Shown here: positions 1 through 8,109 of the stretch, one piece after another
Position numbering within the stretch: the stretch's first letter is position 1
Layout of the letters: every line of letters begins with the position of its first letter
Origin: Longimicrobiaceae bacterium
GTDB lineage: Bacteria; Gemmatimonadota; Gemmatimonadetes; Longimicrobiales; Longimicrobiaceae
Reading direction: 5' to 3'
Assembly: GCA_030146875.1 (NCBI GenBank)
Contig: JASLAX010000024.1
Coordinates: 1-32,073, forward strand
Length of the DNA stretch: 32,073 nucleotides
The notes under the pieces: generated by a model
What the model saw: the letters and a program-made list of their open reading frames with translations, nothing else
What the model was told of the DNA's origin: nothing
Databases searched by the model: none
Made by a program: the position numbers and the translations under genes

Positions 1-1
1 C

Positions 2-979
2 CCGCGCCGCGTGGCCCTGGAGGACGCCGTGCCCGTGACGGGCACGCTCGCCCCGCTGGAGCGGGCCGAGGTCCGCGCGCGGCTGGAGGGCGACCTGGTC
101 GGCGTCTACGCGCGCGAGGGGCAGGCGGTGCGCGCCGGCGAGGTGCTGGCCCGCTTCGAGGCCACCGACCAGGCGGGGGAGGCCCGCAGCGCCGCGGCCG
201 ACGTGTCCGCCGTGCGCACCGAGTGGCAGACGGCGCAGTGGTCGCTGGAGCAGACGCGCGAGCTGTTCGCGCAGGGCGCCGTGCCCGAGCGCGAGGTGCG
301 GCTGGCCGAGCAGGCCGCCGCCGCCGCCCGCGCCCGGCTGGCTGCCGCGCAGTCGCGCCTCTCCTCCTCGCGCAACCGCGTGGGCGACACCCGCGTGCTG
401 GCCCCCACGGGGGGCGTGGTGGAGAAGCGTCACGTGAACGGCGGCGAGCACGTCTCCCGCGGCGCGCAGCTCTTCACGCTGGTGCGCAGCGACATGCTGG
501 AGCTGGCCGCCGCCGTCCCCGAGCGGGCGGCGGCGCGCGTGCGGACCGGGCAGGCGGTGCGCTTCACCGCGGACGGCCGCGAGTTCACCGGCACGGTGGC
601 CCGCATCGGTCCCTCGGTGGACCCGTCGTCGCGGGCGGTGACCGTCTACGTGCAGGTGCCCAACCGCGACGGATCGCTGCGGGCGGGGTCGTTCGCCAGC
701 GGTCGCATCGTCTCGCGTGTCATCGAGAATGCGATGGTCGTTCCCGCCGGCGCCGTGCGCGAGGGCGCCGAGGGCCGGCAGGTCGTCTACCGCGTGCGGG
801 GCGACACCCTGGACGCCGCCACGGTGACGCTGGGGCTGGCCGACGAGGCGCAGGGGATCGTGCAGGTGGTGCAGGGGCTCTCCGACGGCGACCGCGTGGT
901 CGTGGGCAACGTGGGGATGCTCGGCAAGGGGATGAAGGTCCGCATGGCCGGCGCGGGGGGCCGGCGGCGCGGGCGCTGA
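2..979 (+). CDS. RND efflux membrane-fusion (periplasmic adaptor) protein, 5' end missing
   Basis: Adaptor that bridges an inner-membrane RND pump and an outer-membrane channel. The open frame runs from the window edge with no signal peptide or lipobox, so the true start lies upstream and 325 residues are seen. Order: a biotinyl-lipoyl-like half (ARLEGDLVGVYAREGQAVRAG), an Ala/Arg/Glu-rich coiled-coil hairpin at about residues 60-125, the second lipoyl half (VLAPTGGVVEKRHVNGGEHV), then a beta-barrel and membrane-proximal domain ending in the typical GLSDGDRVVVGN segment. The pump gene starts 22 bases downstream, so the two are almost certainly one operon; an outer-membrane factor or regulator may lie upstream, outside the window. 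Substrate cannot be read from the sequence. Confidence 0.9.
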   Translation, partial: PRRVALEDAVPVTGTLAPLERAEVRARLEGDLVGVYAREGQAVRAGEVLARFEATDQAGEARSAAADVSAVRTEWQTAQWSLEQTRELFAQGAVPEREVRLAEQAAAAARARLAAAQSRLSSSRNRVGDTRVLAPTGGVVEKRHVNGGEHVSRGAQLFTLVRSDMLELAAAVPERAAARVRTGQAVRFTADGREFTGTVARIGPSVDPSSRAVTVYVQVPNRDGSLRAGSFASGRIVSRVIENAMVVPAGAVREGAEGRQVVYRVRGDTLDAATVTLGLADEAQGIVQVVQGLSDGDRVVVGNVGMLGKGMKVRMAGAGGRRRGR

Positions 980-1001
980 CACGCCGTACCGCGGAAGCCG
1001 C

Positions 1002-4000
1002 ATGTTCCTCTCCGACGTATCGATCCGGCGCCCGGTCTTCGCCACCATGATGATGGTGGCGCTGGTCGTGCTGGGCGTGGTCTCGTACGGGAAGCTCGCC
1101 ATCGACGAGTACCCGGACGTGACCTACCCCATCGTGGTGGCGCTCACGTCCTATCCCGGCGCGTCCCCCGAGGTGGTGGAGCGCGAGGTGTCGCGTCCCA
1201 TCGAGGAGGCGCTCAACACCGTGCAGGGGATCGACGAGGTCTCCTCCACGTCGCTGGAGGGCTCCTCCCTGGTGCGCGTGCGCCTGAAGCTGGACGTGGA
1301 CGTGCTCGCCGCCCAGCAGGAGGTGCAGAGCAAGGTGGCCCGCATCCGCCGCGGCCTTCCGCCTGGGATCGAGGACCCCACCATCCTGCGCTTCGACCCC
1401 AACGAGCGGCCCATCATGTCGCTCGCGCTGCAGAGCTCGGAGCGGCCGCTGCGCGAGCTGACCGGGATCGCGGACGAGGTGGTGTCCACGCGGTTCGAGG
1501 CCATCCCCGGCGTGGGCGGCGTGAACGTGGTGGGCGGGGCCCAGCGCCAGATCAAGGCGGAGCTGGACCCCGACGCCATGCGCGCCTACGGGATCTCTCC
1601 CCCGCAGGTGATGCAGGCGCTGCAGCGCGAGAACCAGGAGGTCCCCGCCGGCCGCGTGCGCCGCGGCGACACCGAGAGCCTGGTGCGCGTGACGGGCCGC
1701 ATCGAGGACCCGCGCGCCTTCGCCGACGTGGTGGTGGCGGTGCGCGACGGGGTGCCCGTGCGCCTGCGCGAGGTGGGGAGGGTGGTGGACGCCACCGCCG
1801 AGCGCCGCAGCGCCGCCTTCATGAGCGACGTGCCCGCCGTCTCCATCGACATCCTGAAGGTGGCCGGCACGAACACCGTGGAGGTTGCCGACGGCGTGCG
1901 CGCGGCGGCCGCCGAGCTGCAGCGCTCGCTGCCGCAGGACGTGAAGATCTCGGTGGTGCGCGACGACTCGCGGCGCATCCGCGCCTCGCTGGACTCGGTG
2001 CAGCACGAGCTGATCCTGGGCGCCGTGCTCACCATCCTGATCGTCTACCTCTTCCTGAACTCCTGGCGCTCCACCGTCATCACCGGGCTGGCGCTGCCCA
2101 TCAGCATCATCTCCGCGTTCTTCGTGATGTGGGTGTTCGACTTCACCGTCAACACCATGACGCTGCTTGCGCTGGCGCTCTCCATCGGCCTGCTGATCGA
2201 CGACGCCATCGTGGTGCGCGAGAACATCGTGCGGCACTTGGAGATGGGGAAGGACCACCACACGGCGGCGCGGGAGGGCACCAGCGAGATCGGCCTGGCC
2301 GTCTTCGCCACCACGCTGGCGGTGATGGCGGTGTTCGTCCCGGTGGCCTTCATGGGCGGGATGATCGGCAAGATCTTCTTCCAGTTCGGCGTGACGGTGG
2401 CGTTCGCGGTGCTGGTGTCGCTCTTCGTCTCCTTCACGCTGGACCCCATGCTCTCGAGCGTGTGGCCCGATCCGGAGGTGGAGGCGCGCGCGCACGGCGC
2501 CACGCCGGTGCGGTCGCGGAACCCGGTCACCCGCTTCGCCGGCTGGTTCAACGATCGCTTCGAGGCGCTGGCGGACCGCTACCCCCGCTGGCTTGCGTGG
2601 GCGCTCGGCCACCGCCCCGCGGTGCTGGCCGGCGCCACGGCCTCCATCGTGGCCGCGGCCGTGATCCTTCCCGGGCTGGGCTTCACCTGGATGCCGGACT
2701 TCGACGGCGGCGAGTTCAACGTGGGCTTCCGCGCGCCCCCGGGGTCGCGCCTGGAGTACACGGTGGCGAAGGGGCGCGAGCTGGACCGGTTCCTCCGCTC
2801 CCAGCCGGAGGTGGACTACACCTACATGAGCATCGGCGGCGGCTTCCGCGGCACTCCGAGCAGCGGCCAGATCTTCGTCAAGCTGAAGGACAAGAAGGTC
2901 CGCGAGCGGTCGCAGGAGGACATCCAGACCGCCCTGCGCGGGGAGCTTCGCCGCATTCCCGGGGTGCGGGCGACGATCAGCGGCACGCCCACCATCTTCG
3001 GCGGGCGGGGGCAGCCGATCCAGGTGAACGTGCAGGGCCCGGAGTTCCGCACCCTGCAGGCGGCCGCCGCGCAGGTGCTGGAGGTGCTGCGCCAGGTGCC
3101 GGGGGTGGCGGAGCCCAACTCGGCGCAGGAGGACGAGATCCCGCAGCTCGACGTGCGCGTGGACCGTCAGCGCGCCTGGGCGGCCGGGGTGGGGATCGAG
3201 AGCATCGGCAACACGCTGCAGCCGCTCTTCACCGGGCAGCGCGCCACGCGGTGGGAGGACCCGCAGGGCTACTCGCACGACGTGATCGTCGTCTACCCGG
3301 ACTCGCTGCGCACGTCGGCGGCGGACGTGGCGGCGATCCCGGTCACCAGCAGCAACGTGGACGCGGCGACGGGCCGCCCCGCGATGATCCCGCTGGCGGA
3401 CGTGGCCGAGGTGCGGCCGGGGACGGGGCCGGTCTCCATCGAGCGGCGGGCGCTGGAGCGGCAGGTCTCGCTCTCCGCCGGCGTGCTCCCCGGCGAGGCG
3501 GTGGGCGACGTTGCGGCGGCGGCGCAGCAGGCCATCCAGCGGGTGGGCCTCCCGGCCGGCTACCGGGCGGTCTTCACCGGCGACGTGCAGTCGCTGAACG
3601 AGACCAAGGGCTACGTGGCGGGGGCGCTGCTCCTGGCCGTGGTCTTCATCTACCTGATCTTGGCGTCGCTCTTCGGCTCGTTCTTCCAGCCGCTGGCCAT
3701 CATGCTCGCCCTTCCCCTCTCCTTCCTCGGGGTCGGCCTGGCGCTCTGGGCCACCGGGGGGAACCTGAACGTGATGACGATGATCGGCATCGTCATGCTG
3801 ATGGGGCTGGTCACCAAGAACGGGATCCTGCTGGTGGACTTCGTGAACCACCAGCGCGAGCTGGGGATGGCGCGCACCGAGGCGGTGCTCTCGTCCGGCC
3901 GGGTTCGACTCCGCCCCATCATCATGACCACGGCGGCGATGATCTTCGGGATGGTGCCGCTGGCGCTGGCCCTGGGCGAGGGAGCCGAGCAGCGGGCTCC

Positions 4001-4190
4001 GATGGCGCACGCGGTGATCGGCGGGCTGATCACGTCCACGCTGCTGACGCTGTTCGTGGTGCCGGTCGTGTACACGATGCTGGACGACATGGTCGTCTGG
4101 GCGCGGCGGAAGTGGGCCGGCAAGCCGGCCGCGCACCGTCCGCCCGCGGCGGGCACGCCCCGGCCGCTGGAGGGCGCGGCGGCGGACTGA
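1002..4190 (+). CDS. RND efflux transporter permease, HAE1/AcrB family
   Basis: Proton-driven inner-membrane pump of 1062 residues, the usual length for AcrB/MexB relatives. It opens with the family signature FLSDVSIRRPVFATMMM (first membrane helix), followed by a large periplasmic porter domain and a helix cluster at about 335-480. The proton-relay acidic pair is present in SIGLLIDDAIVVREN (D400-D401), and the partner lysine in TM10 is in GLVTKNGILLVDF (K939). The second half repeats the porter domain plus helices, as expected from the internal duplication of this family. ATG start just after the adaptor gene. Exported drug or metabolite unknown. Nothing suggests it is broken. Confidence 0.96.
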   Translation: MFLSDVSIRRPVFATMMMVALVVLGVVSYGKLAIDEYPDVTYPIVVALTSYPGASPEVVEREVSRPIEEALNTVQGIDEVSSTSLEGSSLVRVRLKLDVDVLAAQQEVQSKVARIRRGLPPGIEDPTILRFDPNERPIMSLALQSSERPLRELTGIADEVVSTRFEAIPGVGGVNVVGGAQRQIKAELDPDAMRAYGISPPQVMQALQRENQEVPAGRVRRGDTESLVRVTGRIEDPRAFADVVVAVRDGVPVRLREVGRVVDATAERRSAAFMSDVPAVSIDILKVAGTNTVEVADGVRAAAAELQRSLPQDVKISVVRDDSRRIRASLDSVQHELILGAVLTILIVYLFLNSWRSTVITGLALPISIISAFFVMWVFDFTVNTMTLLALALSIGLLIDDAIVVRENIVRHLEMGKDHHTAAREGTSEIGLAVFATTLAVMAVFVPVAFMGGMIGKIFFQFGVTVAFAVLVSLFVSFTLDPMLSSVWPDPEVEARAHGATPVRSRNPVTRFAGWFNDRFEALADRYPRWLAWALGHRPAVLAGATASIVAAAVILPGLGFTWMPDFDGGEFNVGFRAPPGSRLEYTVAKGRELDRFLRSQPEVDYTYMSIGGGFRGTPSSGQIFVKLKDKKVRERSQEDIQTALRGELRRIPGVRATISGTPTIFGGRGQPIQVNVQGPEFRTLQAAAAQVLEVLRQVPGVAEPNSAQEDEIPQLDVRVDRQRAWAAGVGIESIGNTLQPLFTGQRATRWEDPQGYSHDVIVVYPDSLRTSAADVAAIPVTSSNVDAATGRPAMIPLADVAEVRPGTGPVSIERRALERQVSLSAGVLPGEAVGDVAAAAQQAIQRVGLPAGYRAVFTGDVQSLNETKGYVAGALLLAVVFIYLILASLFGSFFQPLAIMLALPLSFLGVGLALWATGGNLNVMTMIGIVMLMGLVTKNGILLVDFVNHQRELGMARTEAVLSSGRVRLRPIIMTTAAMIFGMVPLALALGEGAEQRAPMAHAVIGGLITSTLLTLFVVPVVYTMLDDMVVWARRKWAGKPAAHRPPAAGTPRPLEGAAAD

Positions 4191-4228
4191 CGCCGGCTCC
4201 CGGAGGACGCGACCGGCGACGATTCTTC

Positions 4229-4552
4229 ACGCGGAGACGCGGAGGGCGCGGAGACGCGGAGGTGCGGGGGGCGGGATCCCTCCGCACCTCCGTTTTGCGT
4301 CCGGGGGGCGCCCTCCGTCAGGAAACGTGGGGCGTTGGCGCGAGGGACTTCTCGCGCGGCGGGCGACGGGTTGGGGAAGAGTTTGGGAGTTTTGGGAGTT
4401 CTGGGACTGCGTGGAGGCCGGATCGCTGCACAACCCAAAACTCCCTGAACTCCCCCTTCTGGAGTGGGTTCGGCGCGAGACGAAAGCATGCTCGGGGATC
4501 GAACCCTCCGCGTTCTCCGCGCTCTCCGCGTCTCCGCGTCCCTCCCTCGTGG
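4229..4552. repeat. Intergenic element with nested imperfect inverted repeats
   Basis: This gene-free gap between the efflux operon and the convergent EamA gene is built from repeats. The outer arms are iterations of GCGGAGACGCGGAG (4229-4262) and their inverse TCTCCGCG (4505-4540). The inner arms are iterations of TTTTGGGAG/TTCTGGGA (about 4382-4406) and their inverse CCCAAAACTCCCTGAACTCC (about 4434-4454). A terminator-like hairpin sits in the left arm. Iterated CGCGGAGACGCGGAG-like intergenic words are known from several large bacterial genomes. I see no credible coding frame in it. Confidence 0.7.
4257..4296 (+). terminator. Rho-independent terminator after the RND operon
   Basis: An 11-bp perfect stem, CGGAGGTGCGG (4257-4267) with CCGCACCTCCG (4282-4292), is followed directly by TTTT. 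It lies 67 bases past the pump stop codon and would end the adaptor-pump transcript. It is built from the same word as the surrounding repeat. Confidence 0.65.
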
Positions 4553-4576
4553 GTGGACGGTGAGAGGGAAGGTGGA

Positions 4577-5506
4577 TCAGAGCGCCTCAGGGGTGGCCTC
4601 CTCCACCCGCTCGGCGCGCGCGGGGGGACGGCGGCGGGCCAGGACGAGGACGCCGGCCAGGACCAGGAGGGCGCCGGCGAGGGCCGCGGCGTCGGGGTAC
4701 TGGGCGAAGAAGAGGGCGCTCCAGCCGGCGGCGAAGACGATCTGCACGTATCCGATGGCCGTGGCGCGGCCGGCCTGCTCGCGCTGCAGGCCGCCGGTCA
4801 GGAAGACCTGGCCCAGCAGGGCGGTGACGCCGACGCCCACCAGGAGCAGCCACTCGCGCGGGGTGGGCCAGACGGCGCCGGCGGCCAGGAAGGGAAGGGC
4901 GGTGGGGACGGTGACCAGCGTGAAGTAGAAGACGATGACGTGCGGGTGCTCCGTGCGCGACAGGCGGCGCACGCTGACGTACGCCATCGCCGCGCAGACC
5001 GCCCCCGCCAGCGCGACCAGGACGGTGCCGGGGTCCAGCCCGGCCGCGTGGGAGCCGAAGAGGAAGCCCGGCCGCGCGATCAGCGCCACGCCGCCCAGGG
5101 CCGCCGCGCTCGCCGCCACCTCGATCCGCGTCAGCCTCTCCCGCAGCAGCCAGGCGGAGAGCAGCGCCGTCCACACCGGGTTCGTGTACTGGATCACCGT
5201 CGCCTCGCCCAGCGGCAGATAGACGACCGACCAGTAGAAGCAGCTCAGCGAGGCGAAGCCGACCAGGCCGCGCCAGACGAGGAGGCCCTTCCGGTTTCCC
5301 CACGGGGAGACGCCGGCGCGGCGCACCAGCACGGCCGCCATGACCAGCGAGATGGCGCCCCGCACCAGCACCACCTCCATCGGGGGCACCCGCTCGCCCA
5401 CCATCTTCACCAGCAGGCTCATCACCGAGAAGAAGAACGCACCCGCGGCCATGTACGCCACGCCGGAGCGTCCTCTCCCGTCCCGCTCGCCCTCGCTCCC
5501 CGCCAC
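4577..5506 (-). CDS. EamA/DMT-family transporter
   Basis: Drug/metabolite-superfamily permease of 309 residues with about ten hydrophobic helices arranged as two EamA repeats (roughly 15-145 and 165-295). Family hallmarks are the early FFFSVMSLLVKMVGERVPPMEVVLVRG segment and YLPLGEATVIQYTNPVWTAL near the end of the first repeat. The C-terminal 20 residues are charged and cytosolic. The GTG start at 5506 is chosen because GGGGAGGGGG lies just upstream. It follows the spermidine-synthase-like gene on the same strand after a 75-base gap that holds a GC hairpin (5531-5549). Substrate cannot be inferred; relatives move amino acids, nucleosides or other small metabolites. Confidence 0.9.
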   Translation of the reverse strand: MAGSEGERDGRGRSGVAYMAAGAFFFSVMSLLVKMVGERVPPMEVVLVRGAISLVMAAVLVRRAGVSPWGNRKGLLVWRGLVGFASLSCFYWSVVYLPLGEATVIQYTNPVWTALLSAWLLRERLTRIEVAASAAALGGVALIARPGFLFGSHAAGLDPGTVLVALAGAVCAAMAYVSVRRLSRTEHPHVIVFYFTLVTVPTALPFLAAGAVWPTPREWLLLVGVGVTALLGQVFLTGGLQREQAGRATAIGYVQIVFAAGWSALFFAQYPDAAALAGALLVLAGVLVLARRRPPARAERVEEATPEAL

Positions 5507-5581
5507 GCCCCCTCCCCGCTGGTGGTGCTCCGCCCGCCGGGCGGGCGGCCGGACCTCTCGCAGGCCGCGCGCCGCGGCTCC

Positions 5582-7867
5582 TCAGCTCCTGCCGAGGACC
5601 GCGAAGAGGTTGGAGAAGTCGTCGGTCCAGGCGGGGATCCGCGCGGGCTTGAGGGGCGACCAGCGCACGTCCGCCGTGAGCGGGCCCAGGTCCGCCTCGG
5701 TCCGCGCCACCGCCGCCCAGGTGGACGCCGCCTCGAAGCGCTCCCCCGCCTGCGGCATCCTGCCCACCCGCGCCGCCAGCCCGCGATCCTTCACGATCGC
5801 CGAGACCACGCGCTCCAGGTCCAGGTAGCGGTTGCTCAGGTGGTACACCACGATGCCGTGCGGGGCCAGCTTGCGCACGTACATCTCCAGCGCGTCGCGC
5901 GTCAGCAGGTGCACCGGCACCGCGTCGGACGAGAAGGCGTCCAGCACGATCAGGTCGTAGATGCCGTCCGGCTCCTCCGCCAGCGAGAGCCGCGCGTCGC
6001 CCAGCACGACGCGGATCTTCGCCCGCGAGTCCGCCAGGTACGAGAACAGGGTGGTGTCGCGCGCCAGCGCCTCGATCTTGGGGTCGATCTCGAAGAACGT
6101 CCACTCGTCACCGCGTTCTCCGTACGCGGCCAGCGTCCCCGTCCCCAGCCCGACGGCGGCCACGCGGCGCGACCCCAGCGGCCTGGCGAGGGAGGAGTGG
6201 ACGGCGCCGAACGGCCCCTGGCGCACGTAGTACGTCAGCGGCTCCCGCCGCCGCGCCGGGACCAAGCTCTGTGCGCCGTGCAGCGTGGAGCCGTGGTACA
6301 GGGCGTGGAAGCCGCCGTCGAACGGAACGCTGCGCACCGTCGCGCGGCCGAAGAAGGAGCGCTCGGCCAGCAGCACGTCGTCGCGGCGCAGGTCGGACAT
6401 CACCCGCAGGAACAGGAAGGTGCCCACCACCATCGTCATGCGCGTGGGCCACCGCGAGAAGCCCACGCAGAGCACCGCCGCCAGCAGGGCGGAGACCCAC
6501 TCCGGGAGCGACTCCATCCCGATGGAGCGCGCGGAGGTGAGGAGCGCGACCTCCACCGCGAACAGCGCCACCAGCGCCACCTCCATCCACTTCCGCAGCC
6601 GCCACCCCCCCTGGGGCCGGGGGCGCAGCAGGCAGCCGAGCGCGATCACCAGCGCGTACTCCTCCGCCCGCACGAAGACGAACGGCGCCACCAGCACGTT
6701 GAAGATCCCGCCCAGCACGCCGCCCACCGCGATCCACAGGAAGAACTCCGTCAGGTGCGACACGCCCGGCCGCCGGCGCGAAAGCTCGCCGTGGCATACC
6801 ATGGCCGTGGCGAAGAACGCCAGCAGGTGCACGCCGATGACGATGACCGGGTCGCGCGTGAGCCCGAAGACCAGGTGCACCGTCACCGCGGCGACGGCGA
6901 AGGCCTGGAGGACCAGCATCCACCGGTGCGGGAGCGGGGGCCGCCTGGCGAACGAGAGCGTGAAGGTGAGCAGGAACAGCGCGAGCGGCACCACCCAGAG
7001 GAACGGCGCGGGGGTGATGTCCGTCGTCAGGAAGGCGGTCAGGGAGAGGAGGAGCGACGAGGGGACGAAGGCCAGCATCACCCAGCGCGCCCGCTCGCGC
7101 CACGTGACCACCACCTCCTCCACGACCCTCCCGTCCTCCGTCGTCGGGGCCGACGTCCCGACGTCAGCCGAGGCGGCCGCGGGGCGCGGCGCCTTCCAGA
7201 CGAAGACCGCGCACCCGGCCAGCAGCAGCCCCAGGAGCCCGTATCCCCCCGCCCACATCCAGCTCTGCCCGCCCAGGCGTAGGTTGGGCTCCACGAGGAC
7301 GGGATAGCCCAGGAGCGCCAGCATGCTCCCCAGGTTGCTGGCGGCGTACAGGAAGTACGGGTCGCGCGCGTCGCGGTGTCCCGCGTCCGCGAACCACTTC
7401 TGCAGCATGGGCCCCGTGGCCGAGAGCACGAAGAACGGCAGGCCGACGGTGACCGCCATCAGCCCCAGCAGCCACGGGATCGGCGCCGCCCCGCCCTCCG
7501 GGGCCCGCGAGCCGACGGCGATGGGGAGCGCCAGCGCGGCCGCGGCGAGCAGGACGACGTGCGCCGCCGACTGGCGCCGCGAGCCCAGCCAGCGGGTGGA
7601 GGCGTGGGCGTAGAGGTACCCGCCCAGCAGCGCCGCCTGGAAGAAGAGCATGCAGGTGTTCCACACCGCGGGCGTGCCGCCCAGGAGCGGGAGCACCATG
7701 CGCGAGAACATCGGCTGGATCAGGAAGAGCAGGAACGCGCTCAGGAAGACGGCCGCGGTGAAGACGACCACCAGCGCCCGCTCCGCCCCCGGGCTCCACG
7801 ACGCGGCCGTGGCCACGGGCCCGGCGGCGCGGGGTGTGGTGGGGGGCGGCGGCGGAGTCGGGTCCAT
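5582..7867 (-). CDS. Membrane protein fused to a spermidine-synthase-like methyltransferase-fold domain
   Basis: 761 residues in two parts. Residues about 35-545 are an MFS-like membrane region with many hydrophobic helices (FLLFLIQPMFSRMVLPLLGG is the typical opening of this family). Residues about 550-755 form a Rossmann domain related to polyamine synthases: AAVGLGTGTLAAYG (about 568-581), the acidic FFEIDPKIEALA, and YDLIVLDAFSSDAVPVHLLT (about 630-650). The canonical aminopropyltransferase motif is only partly kept, so genuine spermidine synthesis is doubtful. Such fusions are widespread and usually annotated 'fused MFS/spermidine synthase'. ATG start at 7867. The desaturase gene is transcribed divergently across a 240-base gap. 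Confidence 0.88.
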   Translation of the reverse strand: MDPTPPPPPTTPRAAGPVATAASWSPGAERALVVVFTAAVFLSAFLLFLIQPMFSRMVLPLLGGTPAVWNTCMLFFQAALLGGYLYAHASTRWLGSRRQSAAHVVLLAAAALALPIAVGSRAPEGGAAPIPWLLGLMAVTVGLPFFVLSATGPMLQKWFADAGHRDARDPYFLYAASNLGSMLALLGYPVLVEPNLRLGGQSWMWAGGYGLLGLLLAGCAVFVWKAPRPAAASADVGTSAPTTEDGRVVEEVVVTWRERARWVMLAFVPSSLLLSLTAFLTTDITPAPFLWVVPLALFLLTFTLSFARRPPLPHRWMLVLQAFAVAAVTVHLVFGLTRDPVIVIGVHLLAFFATAMVCHGELSRRRPGVSHLTEFFLWIAVGGVLGGIFNVLVAPFVFVRAEEYALVIALGCLLRPRPQGGWRLRKWMEVALVALFAVEVALLTSARSIGMESLPEWVSALLAAVLCVGFSRWPTRMTMVVGTFLFLRVMSDLRRDDVLLAERSFFGRATVRSVPFDGGFHALYHGSTLHGAQSLVPARRREPLTYYVRQGPFGAVHSSLARPLGSRRVAAVGLGTGTLAAYGERGDEWTFFEIDPKIEALARDTTLFSYLADSRAKIRVVLGDARLSLAEEPDGIYDLIVLDAFSSDAVPVHLLTRDALEMYVRKLAPHGIVVYHLSNRYLDLERVVSAIVKDRGLAARVGRMPQAGERFEAASTWAAVARTEADLGPLTADVRWSPLKPARIPAWTDDFSNLFAVLGRS

Positions 7868-8043
7868 GACGTCGGTCGCGGGCGGAGCGGTGGAGAGCGT
7901 CGCCGCGTCCGTGGCTCCGGGGCGGCGGACGGGGCGGAGAGCCGCTCCGCACCTGCGTTTCAGGCGGGCGGAAGGCGCCGCAATCTACCGCCGGCCCCCG
8001 GGGCTGTCGAGCGCACCCCTGGGGGACGACGGCGGGGGCGGCC

Positions 8044-8072
8044 TTGACCGTTGAACGTGTGTTCAATAACTT
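8044..8072 (+). promoter_or_regulatory. Desaturase promoter with a palindromic operator filling the -35/-10 spacer
   Basis: A candidate -35 TTGACC (8044-8049) and -10 TAACTT (8067-8072) are separated by 17 bases. Sixteen of those are the inverted repeat TTGAAC-GTGT-GTTCAA (8051-8066), a size and symmetry typical of TetR-family operators. The -10 is weak (3 of 6), so the palindrome is surer than the promoter. A TetR-type fatty-acid sensor would fit the gene downstream, but no such regulator is encoded in the window. Confidence 0.55.
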
Positions 8073-8109
8073 GGATGATGCCCTACATGGACCGCAGCAG
8101 GAGGAGCCG

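Noticed and set aside
720..4136. A minus-strand open frame of over 1100 codons opposite the RND pump
   Set aside because: It is antisense to a clear pump gene; its product is a His/Arg/Gly-rich string typical of shadow frames in very GC-rich DNA.
2129..7282. A plus-strand open frame of over 1700 codons across the pump, the repeat gap and two minus-strand genes
   Set aside because: It crosses three real genes in wrong frames and has low-complexity Arg/Gly/Ala/His composition with no motif.
8044..8109. Upstream TTG start for the desaturase
   Set aside because: The TTG falls in the candidate -35 box and has no ribosome-binding site; GTG at 8110 has AGGAGG five bases upstream.
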